The notes under the pieces: model-generated
The model's database searches: none
Told to the model about the DNA's origin: nothing
The model's input: only the letters and a program-made list of their open reading frames with translations
DNA from: Pithys albifrons albifrons
Taxonomy: Eukaryota > Chordata > Aves > Passeriformes > Thamnophilidae
Length of the DNA stretch: 64,000 bases
Direction: 5' to 3'
Assembly (NCBI RefSeq): GCF_047495875.1
Contig: NC_092497.1
Location: forward strand, 27,037,889-27,101,888
Shown here: piece by piece, positions 38,267-48,354 of the stretch
Layout of the letters: each line of letters opens with the position of its first letter
Position numbering within the stretch: the stretch's first letter is position 1
Position numbers and translations under genes: made by a program

Positions 38267-38757
38267 GATTGTGGTTTAACCCCAGCTGGTAACTAAGTAC
38301 TATGCACCTGCATGCCCAGTTAGCCTGACACCCCAGTGGGTCATGGAGAAGAACTGGCAAAATGTAAATTCTGCAGATTGAGATAAACTGAAGTAAAGTA
38401 AAAAACAACAACAACAATGTGACAAAAAGAGAAAGAGGAATAAAACCCAAGGAAAAATAAGACATGCACAGTGCAATTGCTCACTACTGCTGTTTGATGC
38501 CCAGTCTGTCCCCAAGCAGTCATCACCTCTTGTGGCCATTATCCCCAGTCTGGATACTGGGTGTGATGTTTTGTGGTATAGAATATTCCCTTGGCTAGTT
38601 TGACTCACCTGTCCTGGCTGTGTACTCTCCCATATTTAAGGTAGGCACTACTGACCAATAACTAAAACATCAGTGTGTTTTTAACATTATCCTCATATTA
38701 AATGCAAACCACAGCACTAGGAATAAAATTACATGTGTCCCAGATAAAACCAGGACA
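38267..38757 (-). mobile_element. solo LTR, avian ERVL-like, antisense
   Basis: The left end (TTGTGGTTTAACCCCAGCTG) and right end (CCCAGATAAAACCAGGACA) are the reverse complements of the 3' and 5' ends of the ERVL-type LTR also seen in sense at 34997-35505. The word AACTAAAACATCAGTGTGTT near 38660 is the reverse of the CACTGATGTTTTAGTTGTTG family word. I found no clear target-site duplication. The A/C-rich part near 38400 (AACAACAACAACAATG) lies inside it. Confidence 0.85.
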
Positions 38758-39448
38758 GTAGAGCCACTTGTTATTGTCCGGTACATGCAGACGTATTAGT
38801 TCTGATCCCAAAAATTATACTGGTGTGTCATTATGACATTGGTTAATTCCTGTGGCCCTCCAGACTAGTGCAGCCAGTCTGAGTGTTTGGGTGGCATACT
38901 CCATGGCATGCTCCAGACCAGGGAAATTCTCCATCATCCTGAAGATTCAGAGACAGCCACAATAAAGCACTTGGAATCTGCTTCACTGAAAGACTGCCTA
39001 ACCCTGAAGGTGCTTGAATGTCAGACTTGACTGAGAAGCCAAAATATAATGAGATCTGAAGCACAAAGGCTTGTGGCTTTTGCAGTTGCTCCATTTCTCT
39101 AGTTTCTGGGTCAGTCTTTCCCCAATGTGATAATTTTGTGCAACAGATTGAATGCCTGACCTGGCCTGAATTTCGTCTACCTATGTCTATTAGGCTGAAA
39201 TGCAGCAAGTCAAACTTGAAATCAGTGCAACTATCAGCTGAAAATACGGGGTTTCACACTTAACCTGGGCAGCCTAGTCCTACCTGTATGTGGAATGTGC
39301 ATCTGTTGCCAGACATCAAATGTTTCAGTCACAACGGCCCACCTATGTCCGTACCAGAGAGGGTCCTGATGACTTCAACTGGCTTTCCAGACATCTAATA
39401 GCTGCTCACAGTGAAATATACTCTGAAGATCCTTTTCTTTTCTTAATA
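38758..39448. other. non-coding, no feature seen
   Basis: A 121-codon minus-strand ORF (38843-39208) without motifs. No repeat recognised. Confidence 0.5.
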
Positions 39449-39888
39449 ACAAAGATATTAAGCTATTAGAGAGCATCCAAAGGAGAGATGAAGATGGTGA
39501 AGGACCTAAAGGGGAAGCCATATGAAGAGCAGCCAAGGTCACTTGCTTTGTTCAGCCTCGAGAAGAGGAGGCTGAGGGGAGACCTCATCGGAGTCTACAA
39601 CCCTCTCATGAGGGGAAGCAAAGAGGCAGGCTTCCCTTCTCTTTGGTGGCCAGTGACAAGACCCAAGGGAATGGCCTGAAGTTGAGTCAAGGGGAGGATT
39701 TGGTTGGACATTAGGAAAAGGTTTTCCATGCAGAGTGTGGTTCAGTGCTGGAACAGGCTCCCCAGGGAAGTGATCACAGCACCAAGCCCGTATGAGTTCA
39801 AGAAGTGTTTGAACAATGCTCTCAGGTACATTGTGTAATTTTTGTCGTTGTCCTGTGCAGGGCCAGGACTCAATGACTAGCACATCTG
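39449..39888 (+). mobile_element. CR1: CR1 LINE, end of ORF2 plus 3' UTR
   Basis: Sense CR1 beginning at AAAGATATTAAGCTATTAGA. One frame still shows the ORF2 C-terminal motif LFSLEKRRLRGDLIGVYN (about 39549-39602), typical of CR1-type reverse transcriptase proteins. It is followed by GACCCAAGGGAATGGCCTGA, GGAACAGGCTCCCCAGGGAA and GTCCTGTGCAGGGCCAGGAC. The very end (the octamer tail) is missing or replaced, and the reading frame is broken after about 63 codons. Confidence 0.92.
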
Positions 39889-40339
39889 ACTAGGTCTAAC
39901 TGAAAAAACAACCACAATATAGCTCTTCCTTTCCTGCCCAAAAAATACCATCTTGTAAACCTAGAAGACCAGGAGATTTGATATCAAGATACCATTGTGT
40001 GGCTATTTACCTGAAGTAGATGGGGAAGCATAATTAATTCTAAAGTTAACTATTTAATGTTATCTAGTATAAAGCAAATTGTTCTTTTTTTTTTTCAATT
40101 GTGAGACTTTGTCTCAGTGGCAGTTTGTGTGAATTTCAGAGTAACATAACACTCTTGAGCTATAAGCAATGTCCAGAACAGCAAAGAATTGCATCACACA
40201 GCTGAAAAAAAAGATCCATGAGAACCACATGATGTTACAGGCAAAATTGATGACAGGTGACAGATGACAGCCAGCTCCAAAAAAAGCCATGCTATCCTTG
40301 TGCATCAGCAACCACCATGACAGAGCTAAGCTTTACGCT
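39889..40339. other. non-coding; possible upstream part of the LTR that follows
   Basis: No gene. A T-run lies at 40086-40096. The stretch from about 40230 may already belong to the long LTR, whose 5' border I cannot fix. Confidence 0.4.
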
Positions 40340-41395
40340 GCTGGTCTTTATACAGCATAGTTGTAGCAGCTTTGCATGGCAAGATTTCAGTAGCCAGGAT
40401 AGTGCTACAGCCATGGCTTCTCTGAGAAGCTGCTGCTAGCTTCTCTCATATCTGACAGAGCCAATGCCAACCAGCTCCAAGATGCACCTGCCAATTGCCA
40501 AGGCTGAGCTCACCAACAGCTATGGTAGCACCTTTGGGATAGTATGTTTAAGAAGGGAGAAAAATTACTGGCCAGAAGCAAATTACAGCCAGAGAAGAGA
40601 GGAGTATTAATATGTGAGAGAAACAATTTTGCATACCCCAAGGTCAGTGCAGAAGGAGGTGCAGGAGGTGCTCCAGGTGCTGGAGCAGAGATTCCTCTGC
40701 AGCCTGTGGTTAAAACCATGATAAGGCAGGCTGTTTTGCTGCAACCCATGGAGGCTGACAGTGGAGCAGATATCCACGTACACGTCATGGAGAACCCCAC
40801 ACTAGAGCAGGTGGATGTGCCAAAGGAAGGTTGTAACCTCCTGGCAGGATCTGTGCCCCCATGGAGAAAGGAGCTTATGCTAGAGCAGTTGTCCTGACAG
40901 AAATTGTGACCCCATGGGGGACTCACACTGGAGCAGTCTATTCCTGAAGGGCTGCAACTCACTGAAGAGAGCCCATGCCGGAGCAGTTTGTGAAGACCTG
41001 CAGCCTGTGGGAAGGACTCACACTGGAGAAATTGGTGGAAGGAAATCTGTAGGAAGGACCCCACACTGGAGTAGGTAAAGGACTCCTCTGCCTGAGGAGT
41101 AAGGAAGGGCAGAAATGTGTGATGAACTGACCACAATGCCCATTCATCATCCCTCTGCACAGCTGTGCAGAAAAAGATAGAGAATCTGGAATAAAGTTAA
41201 ATCCATGAAGGAGGAAAAGTTGGGGAAAAGGTGTTTTTGAAATTTGGGCTTACTTCTCATTAATCTGCTCTGATAGAATTGGCAAGAAATCCAGTTCATT
41301 TCCCCAAGCTGTGTCCTTTTTGGCCCATGATGGTAATTGCTGAGTAGCTCATCCTCTCCTTACCTGTAACAGATAGATAACATAGAAATGCCACA
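40340..41395 (+). mobile_element. long avian ERV LTR (solo), with internal minisatellite
   Basis: I recognise the order of blocks as a common avian LTR, though not its name. A U3-like part has CCAATGCCAACCAGCTCCAA and CAAGGCTGAGCTCACCAACA. A TATA-like GTATGTTTAAGAAGGG lies at about 40545. It is followed by a CCAAGGTCAGTGCAGAAGGA stretch, a repetitive part with about seven copies of a CACxCTGGAGCAG word (40683-41075), then GTGATGAACTGACCACAATG and CATTTCCCCAAGCTGTGTCC near 41300. The 216-codon minus-strand ORF at 40510-41160 is open only because of the repeat composition. The left border is uncertain. Confidence 0.65.
40679..41076 (+). repeat. degenerate ~45-bp minisatellite inside the LTR
   Basis: The word GAGCAG/GAGAA/GAGTAG preceded by a CACACTG-like sequence occurs at about 40683, 40764, 40805, 40883, 40931, 40981, 41026 and 41069, most spacings being 41-50 bp. 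The units share a CTGGAGCAG core and a CTGTGGGAAGGACCC-like second half. Confidence 0.75.
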
Positions 41396-41429
41396 AATTA
41401 TGTTTCTCCATTGTTCTATGTGTCAAAAA

Positions 41430-41507
41430 TTTCCTACCAAAAATTCTCTGCCAGTTTCCTACCAGAGTTTCTCACCAGAACTTCCCACTGGAGTTTTCCT
41501 GCCAAAA
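41430..41507 (+). repeat. short degenerate tandem repeat, ~13-bp unit
   Basis: About six units of a TTTCCTACCAGAG-like sequence in a row: TTTCCTACCAAAAA, TTCTCTGCCAG, TTTCCTACCAGAG, TTTCTCACCAGAA, CTTCCCACTGGAG, TTTTCCTGCCAAAA. This may belong to another LTR or internal ERV sequence, which I do not recognise. Confidence 0.6.
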
Positions 41508-44500
41508 GATCTTGCTATTGTTTATGGCTTTCATATCTCTTCCAACATCTGAATAGTGCTACATGCCAAGAAACCACACACAACCTCCTTTGAATGCTAA
41601 AAAAAGATGACCAGAAATTTCGGGAAAGCAGGGAAAGAGGAGTGAGGAAGAGAACTAGCTGTAACAGCCGAAACTCTCTCTCTCTCTCTCTCTCTACCTC
41701 GCCCTCACCTTTTTCTCCTGCCACCGTATGCTGCCTCCCTGCTACTTGGGAACTGGAACTTGGTCAGCTCAAAGAGAACTGAGATCCATCATTTCACCTG
41801 TGTGAGTTATGTCATATCTTCCTACCCACTCTTATTTTTGAGGGCCGAAAAGTACACCTGAACCAAGACCTCTGTGGGGCGTGAGCAGTGACCGCCATCC
41901 CCCTGGCTGCATTCCAGAGAACTAAAGCTGCTAAGAACCCCTGCAGCTAAAAGAGGTAACACCAGAAAAAGCAACAGACAGAGACACTAAAGAAAAAAAA
42001 TGGCAGAAACAGTTTCTCCCCTCCCCCCACAGGCCAGCTCTGCGAAAAGGTAGTTTTGGTGGTACCTTTTCTCTGCTTCTAAAGTAATCTTAGGATTTCC
42101 AACTTCTCTTAATTTTTCCTTTTAGCATCTGTTAGCAACTAATAAAATCAATTTCAGTATCAACAGATAATTTGTATGAATTATAATTTTGCTTCAAGGG
42201 AATATTCGAATCTGAAGCTCTTTCTGCACATTTTAAACAGATTGTAACATTACCTTGACCCATGAGCCTTTGGCCATATTATCTCTCCCTGTACAGCTGA
42301 AGAGAGTGATAGAGTGGGTTTGGTGGGCACCTGTCATTCAGCCAGGGTCAAAGCACCTCAGACCTTTTTGATGCCTAACATGGAGCATGAGGAATTTGAG
42401 GTAAGATTGGTAATGGGGAGCAGTAATGGGCAAAATATGGACTGAACAATGTGAGAGACTGGAATGAGTGTGAGGAATTTTTATTGTAATTGTGGCAAAG
42501 GAAGGATTGTGTAAATTGTCCATGTCTGTTCAGTGTTGTGATAATGCTACCTTGATTTAGGTGTGGAGAATTAATTTTTTTGATTGATATTTGTTGTTGA
42601 CACGAGTGAAGATTCTGTGATGAATGTGGATTTTAATGATAATTCTTAAATACATGGTTGAGAGAGGTAGTGGTGGAAAGAGTAGTACTTGCTGTGAGAC
42701 AAAGACTAGTTGGGAGGAGGGCAACCAGGAACCCAGTGGGTTGCCAGCCTGGTATGCTGCTGAGCTGCTGAGGATGGTGAACAGGTCTGGGGAAGTGCTG
42801 TGAGGGAAACATTTCAGAGAAGCTGAAAGCCCTTCTCTAATTCATTAATTCACATTGCTATGCCTCCTGTTCCCTCAAGGAAACAGACAGTGCCACACAC
42901 TTCTCTGAAGTTAGTAAAATATAAGACCTTTGAAATATTAATATTTCTTGGAACTTCTGGGTAGGTTTACCACCTGCTACCTCACATAGCAGCTGTCTAA
43001 AGCAGTTTCAGTCACTTGCTTTTTCTATTTTAAACCCTTCATTTTGCTGAAGTTCTCATCACAGGCTGGTAAGACTTCAAGGGACTAAAAATTATGCAGC
43101 TTTCCCACTGCAAGTGTTGTGAGCCCTAGGCTGTTCTAGTGGGTGTAGTTAATTTGTTACTGATGCAACTTTAAACTGAACGGTTAAGCACAATAAATCC
43201 ACACAAGAGTACTGGAGTCCTAGATAATGTTGGCACACCTAATCCACTTATTTATATCTGTTTCTACCTGTTTTCCTCATAGTGGGTTCTTGTTGGGTTT
43301 TGTGGGTTTTTGTTTGTTTGTTTTTTTCCCCACACAGACAAGGGAGTCTGGTTGCTCCCAAATGACAGAGAAGTTGGACACTAGCAAAGGACGAGGTGAC
43401 CACACCTTGTACCTGGGGCTGTACAAGGTGTGGTCAACTGCTGCATATATACAAGTTTGTATAGTTCAGTTTTGTGAAGATTTGGCCACTTGCATTATCT
43501 TCCTTTAATTCCTATAAAACAATCCCATGTGGGCATCACTTCCAAAAGAGTTCAGTTAGAAACTAAATACAAGCAGTTCATTCTATTAATGAAGTCAAAT
43601 CCAAGCTGTTTATTAAAGAGCTACCTGACCCTCATGTATCAGCTTCTTATAGGTGTGGCTGAAAGAAATTTTCTTAAGACATAATTTCAGTCTATCTTTG
43701 GTGGTGGCATCACTGTGAACCTACAGTTTAGAACATAGATTGTAGCTGCTGTATGACCTCCCAGAAACACTGTCCAGCTATGTCGACTATTATTTCATGT
43801 ACATATGTTATCTTAATTGTTGTTAGCCTATTAATGGTGAGAACTATGTAAGCACCATCCAAACCTGGAATAAACCTGTATAATTAACTAAATAACTTTG
43901 TCTAAAATGCAGAGGTACTAGTTTGTCTGTTGCTTCTGAGGTATTTCCCAGTATATGAAGTAATTTATTGTCGCACACACAGCTGTCATTTTGAACTGAC
44001 ATCCGTGCTTTTTAAAAATCATATGAAGAGACAAGATTTCTTGAGCATAAGCTTTTGACTTGCTGAAGATCCTATAAGAAGAGCCGAGCTTTAAAGAGAA
44101 GTCCCCAGGCTTTTGCTCTTAAAAGAGACCAGGTGGCTGCCTGGTTATGGAAAATAGCACTGAAAATTGTGTGTGCGCAGCACAGCACAGCTTTGAAATG
44201 CTGAGGGAAGTCTGGAGAGACGCAGCAATACCCGCCTTGCTTTCCATGTCACAGTGACATACCACCAGCACTAACTGTGAGTTTCTGGTTAAAAACAGTC
44301 TTCCCTTCATACTGAAAGGTATAAATGTAAAACCACTTATGGAAAGACGAATAATAATTTTTTTTCTTTGAGTTTATCAAAGATTTAAAAATAAAAATTG
44401 TGCTTTCAGTTGACAGCTTCCAGCTTAAGTGAATAAAGCAGGGAAGAGAGACAACGTAAGTTTTAGTGTATTCTTTTTAACAACAATAACAAAATCACTT

Positions 44501-44719
44501 CAAAACTCTGAAATGTCAATCACAGTTTAATGATTTAGTAGAACATGAATACTGAGATATTTAGGTTCAGAATCAACTCTTGATTTTAGTGGGATGTTCA
44601 GAGACCTAGGTCTTGGCTGTGTATCTTTTGTATACATAAAATACAAATACATACCTTTTATTCCTTTAGAAACTGCCATAGGAATTTTTTGCTTTTTGAT
44701 ACATTTCTTTGGTGTCATA
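41508..44719. other. non-coding; (CT)11 at 41674-41695 and a perfect hairpin at 43397-43436
   Basis: No gene recognised. The part 41600-42010, with its CT run, GC-richer tail and purine-rich end, may be repeat-derived, but I cannot name it. A G/T-rich patch lies at about 43290-43330. The hairpin is listed separately. Confidence 0.5.
43397..43436. other. perfect 16-bp inverted repeat, 8-base loop
   Basis: TGACCACACCTTGTAC (43397-43412) and its exact reverse complement GTACAAGGTGTGGTCA (43421-43436) are separated by CTGGGGCT. After one mismatch the stem gains two more pairs (43395/43438, 43394/43439). A transcript from either strand would form a stable stem-loop. The stem is shorter than a typical microRNA precursor, so this is only a structural feature. 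Confidence 0.85.
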
Positions 44720-44950
44720 TAATGATAGAATAGTTTGTGTGGGAAGGGACCCTTAAACCTCATCCAGTCCAATGCCTCTGCAATGAGCATCTTCCATTAG
44801 ATCAGGTTGTGCAAAGCCCCATCCAAGCTGACCTTGAAGGTTTCCAGGGATGGGGCATCTATCACCTCTCTGGGCAACCTGTTGAAGTGTTTCTCCACCC
44901 TCATTTAATAATTTACCACCCTCATGTCTTTTACCATTGGAAGGAAAAAA
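44720..44950 (-). mobile_element. CR1: CR1 LINE 3' UTR fragment, antisense
   Basis: It begins with AATGATAGAATAGTTTGTGT and GGGAAGGGACCC, then CAGTCCAATGCC, CCATTAGATCAGGTTGTGCA, AAGCCCCATCCAAGCTGACC, TTGAAGGTTTCCAGGGATGG and CTCTCTGGGCAACCTGTTGA, in the order of a reversed CR1 3' region. It is well preserved for about 180 bp and fades after CACCACCCTCAT. Confidence 0.92.
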
Positions 44951-47858
44951 AATGTAATCTTGGACAGCCATTTACATGGGGAACACAATCTATTTAACTG
45001 TACTATATTTTGATTTGATGTCTTCGAGATACACTTTGAAATCTCTGTTCTTTCCATCACTTTTGACTTTAAAGATCTCCCAAGGCTATGGCACACATTC
45101 TTTACCAAATGCATCCTAGAATACCAGAAACATCTAGACAAGTCAAAAGCAACTCATGCACCTTGGGTGTTCATAGCAAAGTTTCTCCCCCAGGACTTCC
45201 TCAGGCCTTTACCTATTTTCCAAGCTTCTGAATATGAAGAGTATTCAAGAAAAAAGTAAAATGGATAAACTGTTGCAGAGTAGTAAATTGAAGCTAACTG
45301 ATGCCAAGGACAGATTGAATTATATCTCCTTTTCACTGGCAATTACCTAAATATGTAGTACCCATTTAAAGGTTATATCTGCTGGAATGCTGGAGAGAGT
45401 CTATTTTGAGTTGGATTTAGGTGACATTTTCTCTTTACTGGTTAATGCAGATGGCATAGCTAACAAGTCTCTGCACCCTGGCTTTATAAAATATCCTGTG
45501 ATGATGCAGATTAATGAGATGGATGCATTGGCTTTCCCTTGGCCTTGAGGTAATGTAAAGTAGTAGGTTGCAAAGAGCTGTCAGAAAGTTTAACAATAAG
45601 GAGGACAACCCTATAGAAGTCTAGTACTGTTCATAATAGGCAAGAAAGGCAAAGTATTCTTCAAGTATTGCCTAATGGGTAATTCAAGAGATTTAAAAAT
45701 AAAATAATGATTCTGCTCTTCCTGTGAGGTGTCAAACAACATCACTGCTTATGGCCTTGTAGAATAGTACTTCAAATTTTGTTTTCATCAGTTTGTTTCA
45801 TCTATAAACATATGAAAGCTAACTGAGCAAAATAATCATAAGGAATATTATGTGCATTTTCTTTGCATAGCTAAATCATGTTTTTGTACCCAGATAATAA
45901 CAGTATTCAACTCCAAACAGCAGTAAAGTTATTAAGAAATTCAGTGCTCGGATTTTTCTGCTGCATCTCTGCAAACCATCAACTGATTAGCTAATCTAAG
46001 ATGGTAGGAACTCATCAGCAAGATTAGTTGCATTACTGATTGAAATTTTCCTACTTAGATCTTTTGTTAGATTTATTATTCTTGGGGAAAAAACCTTCTA
46101 TATGAAAGGGAAACAGACTGAAGGCTGAGGTTTCCAAAACTGAGGACTTTTAAACTTTTCTCTTTTTTCCATCAAAAGAGGTCCATTGCTTTGGAAAGCT
46201 GACTGGCTGGGGTCATCGATGCTTTCTGCAAAATAGAGAATTCAGATAAAGCTCAAATAGAAAAAATATACAGTGAACTTCTGCAATGTCATGCAATGTG
46301 GGTTTTACACAGACTTGAGAAGATGAGAGTATTTCCAGGTTGCCTGGATGCATCCTTATGCTAAGGGTTTTTTTACCCAAAATTATGTCAGAATGAAACC
46401 CAGCATGCACCCTGGTGCATCAGTATGTGTCAGGGTGCATGCATCAGACCCAGCACATATCAAGGTGCAGCTTCATCCTGCACCTCCAGTACTGCAGTTT
46501 CTATAGGAGTTTATGGAAGTGCCTCTGGCTGGAATCTAGTATTGCTCCAAAAGGGGACCCTCTCTGGACAGTCAAGGAAGCAGAGTGCTATAATGTGCAG
46601 TGGTCTCTAGGCAGAGAGCATAGCTGCAAGCTGAGTCTCTGATGTGGAAGGCAGAATGGAGTCCCCTCTTAACACATCTGGAAGAAACCACCACTGCAAT
46701 TGCTTGTGGAGCAGGACTGGGAGGGCAGAGATGTCTGAGGCTGCTGATTTTGTAAGTATATTTATGAAGAAGATCCCGAAAAAGCAGACTCAGAATGACA
46801 ATTAGAAGGCATTCTTCAGCTGTGTTCCAAGAAAGAATATTAAAAATGTTTTCAGAGAATTATTAATGTTGAGAAAAAAAATCACAGCAGCAAAAATAGG
46901 TGTGGGTTAAACAGTAGATATAGCAAAGTGGGCTGCTACCACCAGATCATTAACAGCCCATAGAGATGCTGAGGACACTTTAATAAACCCATTCAGTGAG
47001 GATTACTGCTATTCGGAATAATGCTCAGTGCTTTATATGAATAATGGGGTCTATATCCAGCAGCAACACTCTTTGCTCGAGCTATTTAATGTCTGCTGAT
47101 ACATATGACATTTTTCTTTGATCATAGCATAGTAGTGGTTTGATACTTGTATTTTCATTGTTATAAAAATCCAAAACTAATCAGCGAAACACTGCAAATC
47201 ACTGTTACAGAAAAGATAGGCAAACATCTGAAGTTGGGAAATATTTGAAATGTGGCAGAAGCTTGCAAAGTTAGGGTCTAAAAAAGCTTATTTTTATTCT
47301 ATTGACCTGCCTCTGTCTGTGTGGAGTCATATCCATGGACTTCTGCACAATATCTTTCCTGCTTTTCTGTGAGACACAACACAAGAAAATGGGCTAAATT
47401 GTTCATCTTCTTACAGGCTCTCTGCAGACATACTCTCAATCTAGTGCTTGGGGTCCAGTGCAAAGTGTCCTGAGGTCTGCAACTCCACTAATACCATGGA
47501 GAACATCTGCAAAGGATGGAGCAGATTATTTCTGTAAATAAATCTATCCTTGACATGTAGGTTGTTATAAAAACTGCTCTACTGGTCTAACGTAAAGTGG
47601 AAGGGCTCAGTTATGTTACAGAGAATTGCTGCTGACCTAATAAAAGGAAAGTCCTTTCTTTCCTTTCAAAGATATCAATTCTGAATCTAAAGGTATGTTG
47701 GAGTGGCAGTTATGAGGGAATGTATTTAATATAGGGCCACTGGAGCTTATAAAATAATGAACACATAATACAATTGTTGCAGGGTAGATTTATACATTAA
47801 GAGGAATTCTCTCCAATCAGAGGAAAAGTACATTAGTACACATAGAAGTGAAAATTAA
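44951..47858. other. non-coding, with one inverted repeat at 46403-46442
   Basis: AT-rich, no gene or repeat recognised. The block around 46900-47130 (TTTAATAAACCCATT, CTCGAGCTATTTAATGTCTG) looks like unique sequence that could be conserved non-coding DNA, but nothing in the window tests this. Confidence 0.5.
46403..46442. other. 12-bp perfect inverted repeat
   Basis: GCATGCACCCTG (46403-46414) and CAGGGTGCATGC (46431-46442) are exact reverse complements with a 16-base spacer. Related GGTGCA words follow at about 46464 and 46483. Confidence 0.8.
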
Positions 47859-47863
47859 AGTAA
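47859..47863. repeat. 5-bp target-site duplication (left)
   Basis: AGTAA, repeated at 48355-48359 directly after the LTR. Confidence 0.8.
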
Positions 47864-48354
47864 TGTCCTAGTTTAGCCGGTGGGACCAGTTTATCACTGG
47901 GTGGATGATCAAGACTATGTATTCCACAGCCTCTGTTCATTTCCCAAGAACTGTTAACAATGGACCATTTGCAGCAGCTGCCCAGGGCACACCTGACTCC
48001 TCAGGGTGTGAAAGGAGGACTAGAATCTCGACAGAAGAAGGCCACCACTCTCAATCAGACTGCAAACACCACTCTTCACCAGACTGCGAGCATCATCTGC
48101 ACCAACAGGTTTTTTACCTCCTTTTGCTTTGGACTCAGAGGAACCACATGGGGCTCAGCACAGGGGCTAACAAAATCCCTTTATATTTGTGCCCCAGGGC
48201 ACTGGGTTACACTTCTGGGATTTGTGGGTTAAAAGCAATTTCTCTTTGTGTCACTGTATTTATTGTAATATTTTTTATTAAATTGTAACACTGATTTATT
48301 ATCTCTCCTGAGCTGCGTTCATTTCTCCTGCTGGTTTACGTTTAAACCAGCACA
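47864..48354 (+). mobile_element. solo LTR, avian ERVL-like subfamily
   Basis: It begins TGTCCTAGTTTAGCCGGTGG and ends TTTAAACCAGCACA, 491 bp between perfect AGTAA duplications. An ATTAAA poly(A)-type signal is at about 48279, followed by a T-rich part. The ends resemble those of the other two ERVL-like LTRs but the interior differs, so it is another subfamily. A 127-codon ORF through it (47905-48288) has no retroviral motif. Confidence 0.88.

Noticed and set aside
40510..41160. 216-codon minus-strand ORF, the longest in the window
   Set aside because: It lies wholly inside the long LTR and is open because of its ~45-bp repeat units; antisense to the element.
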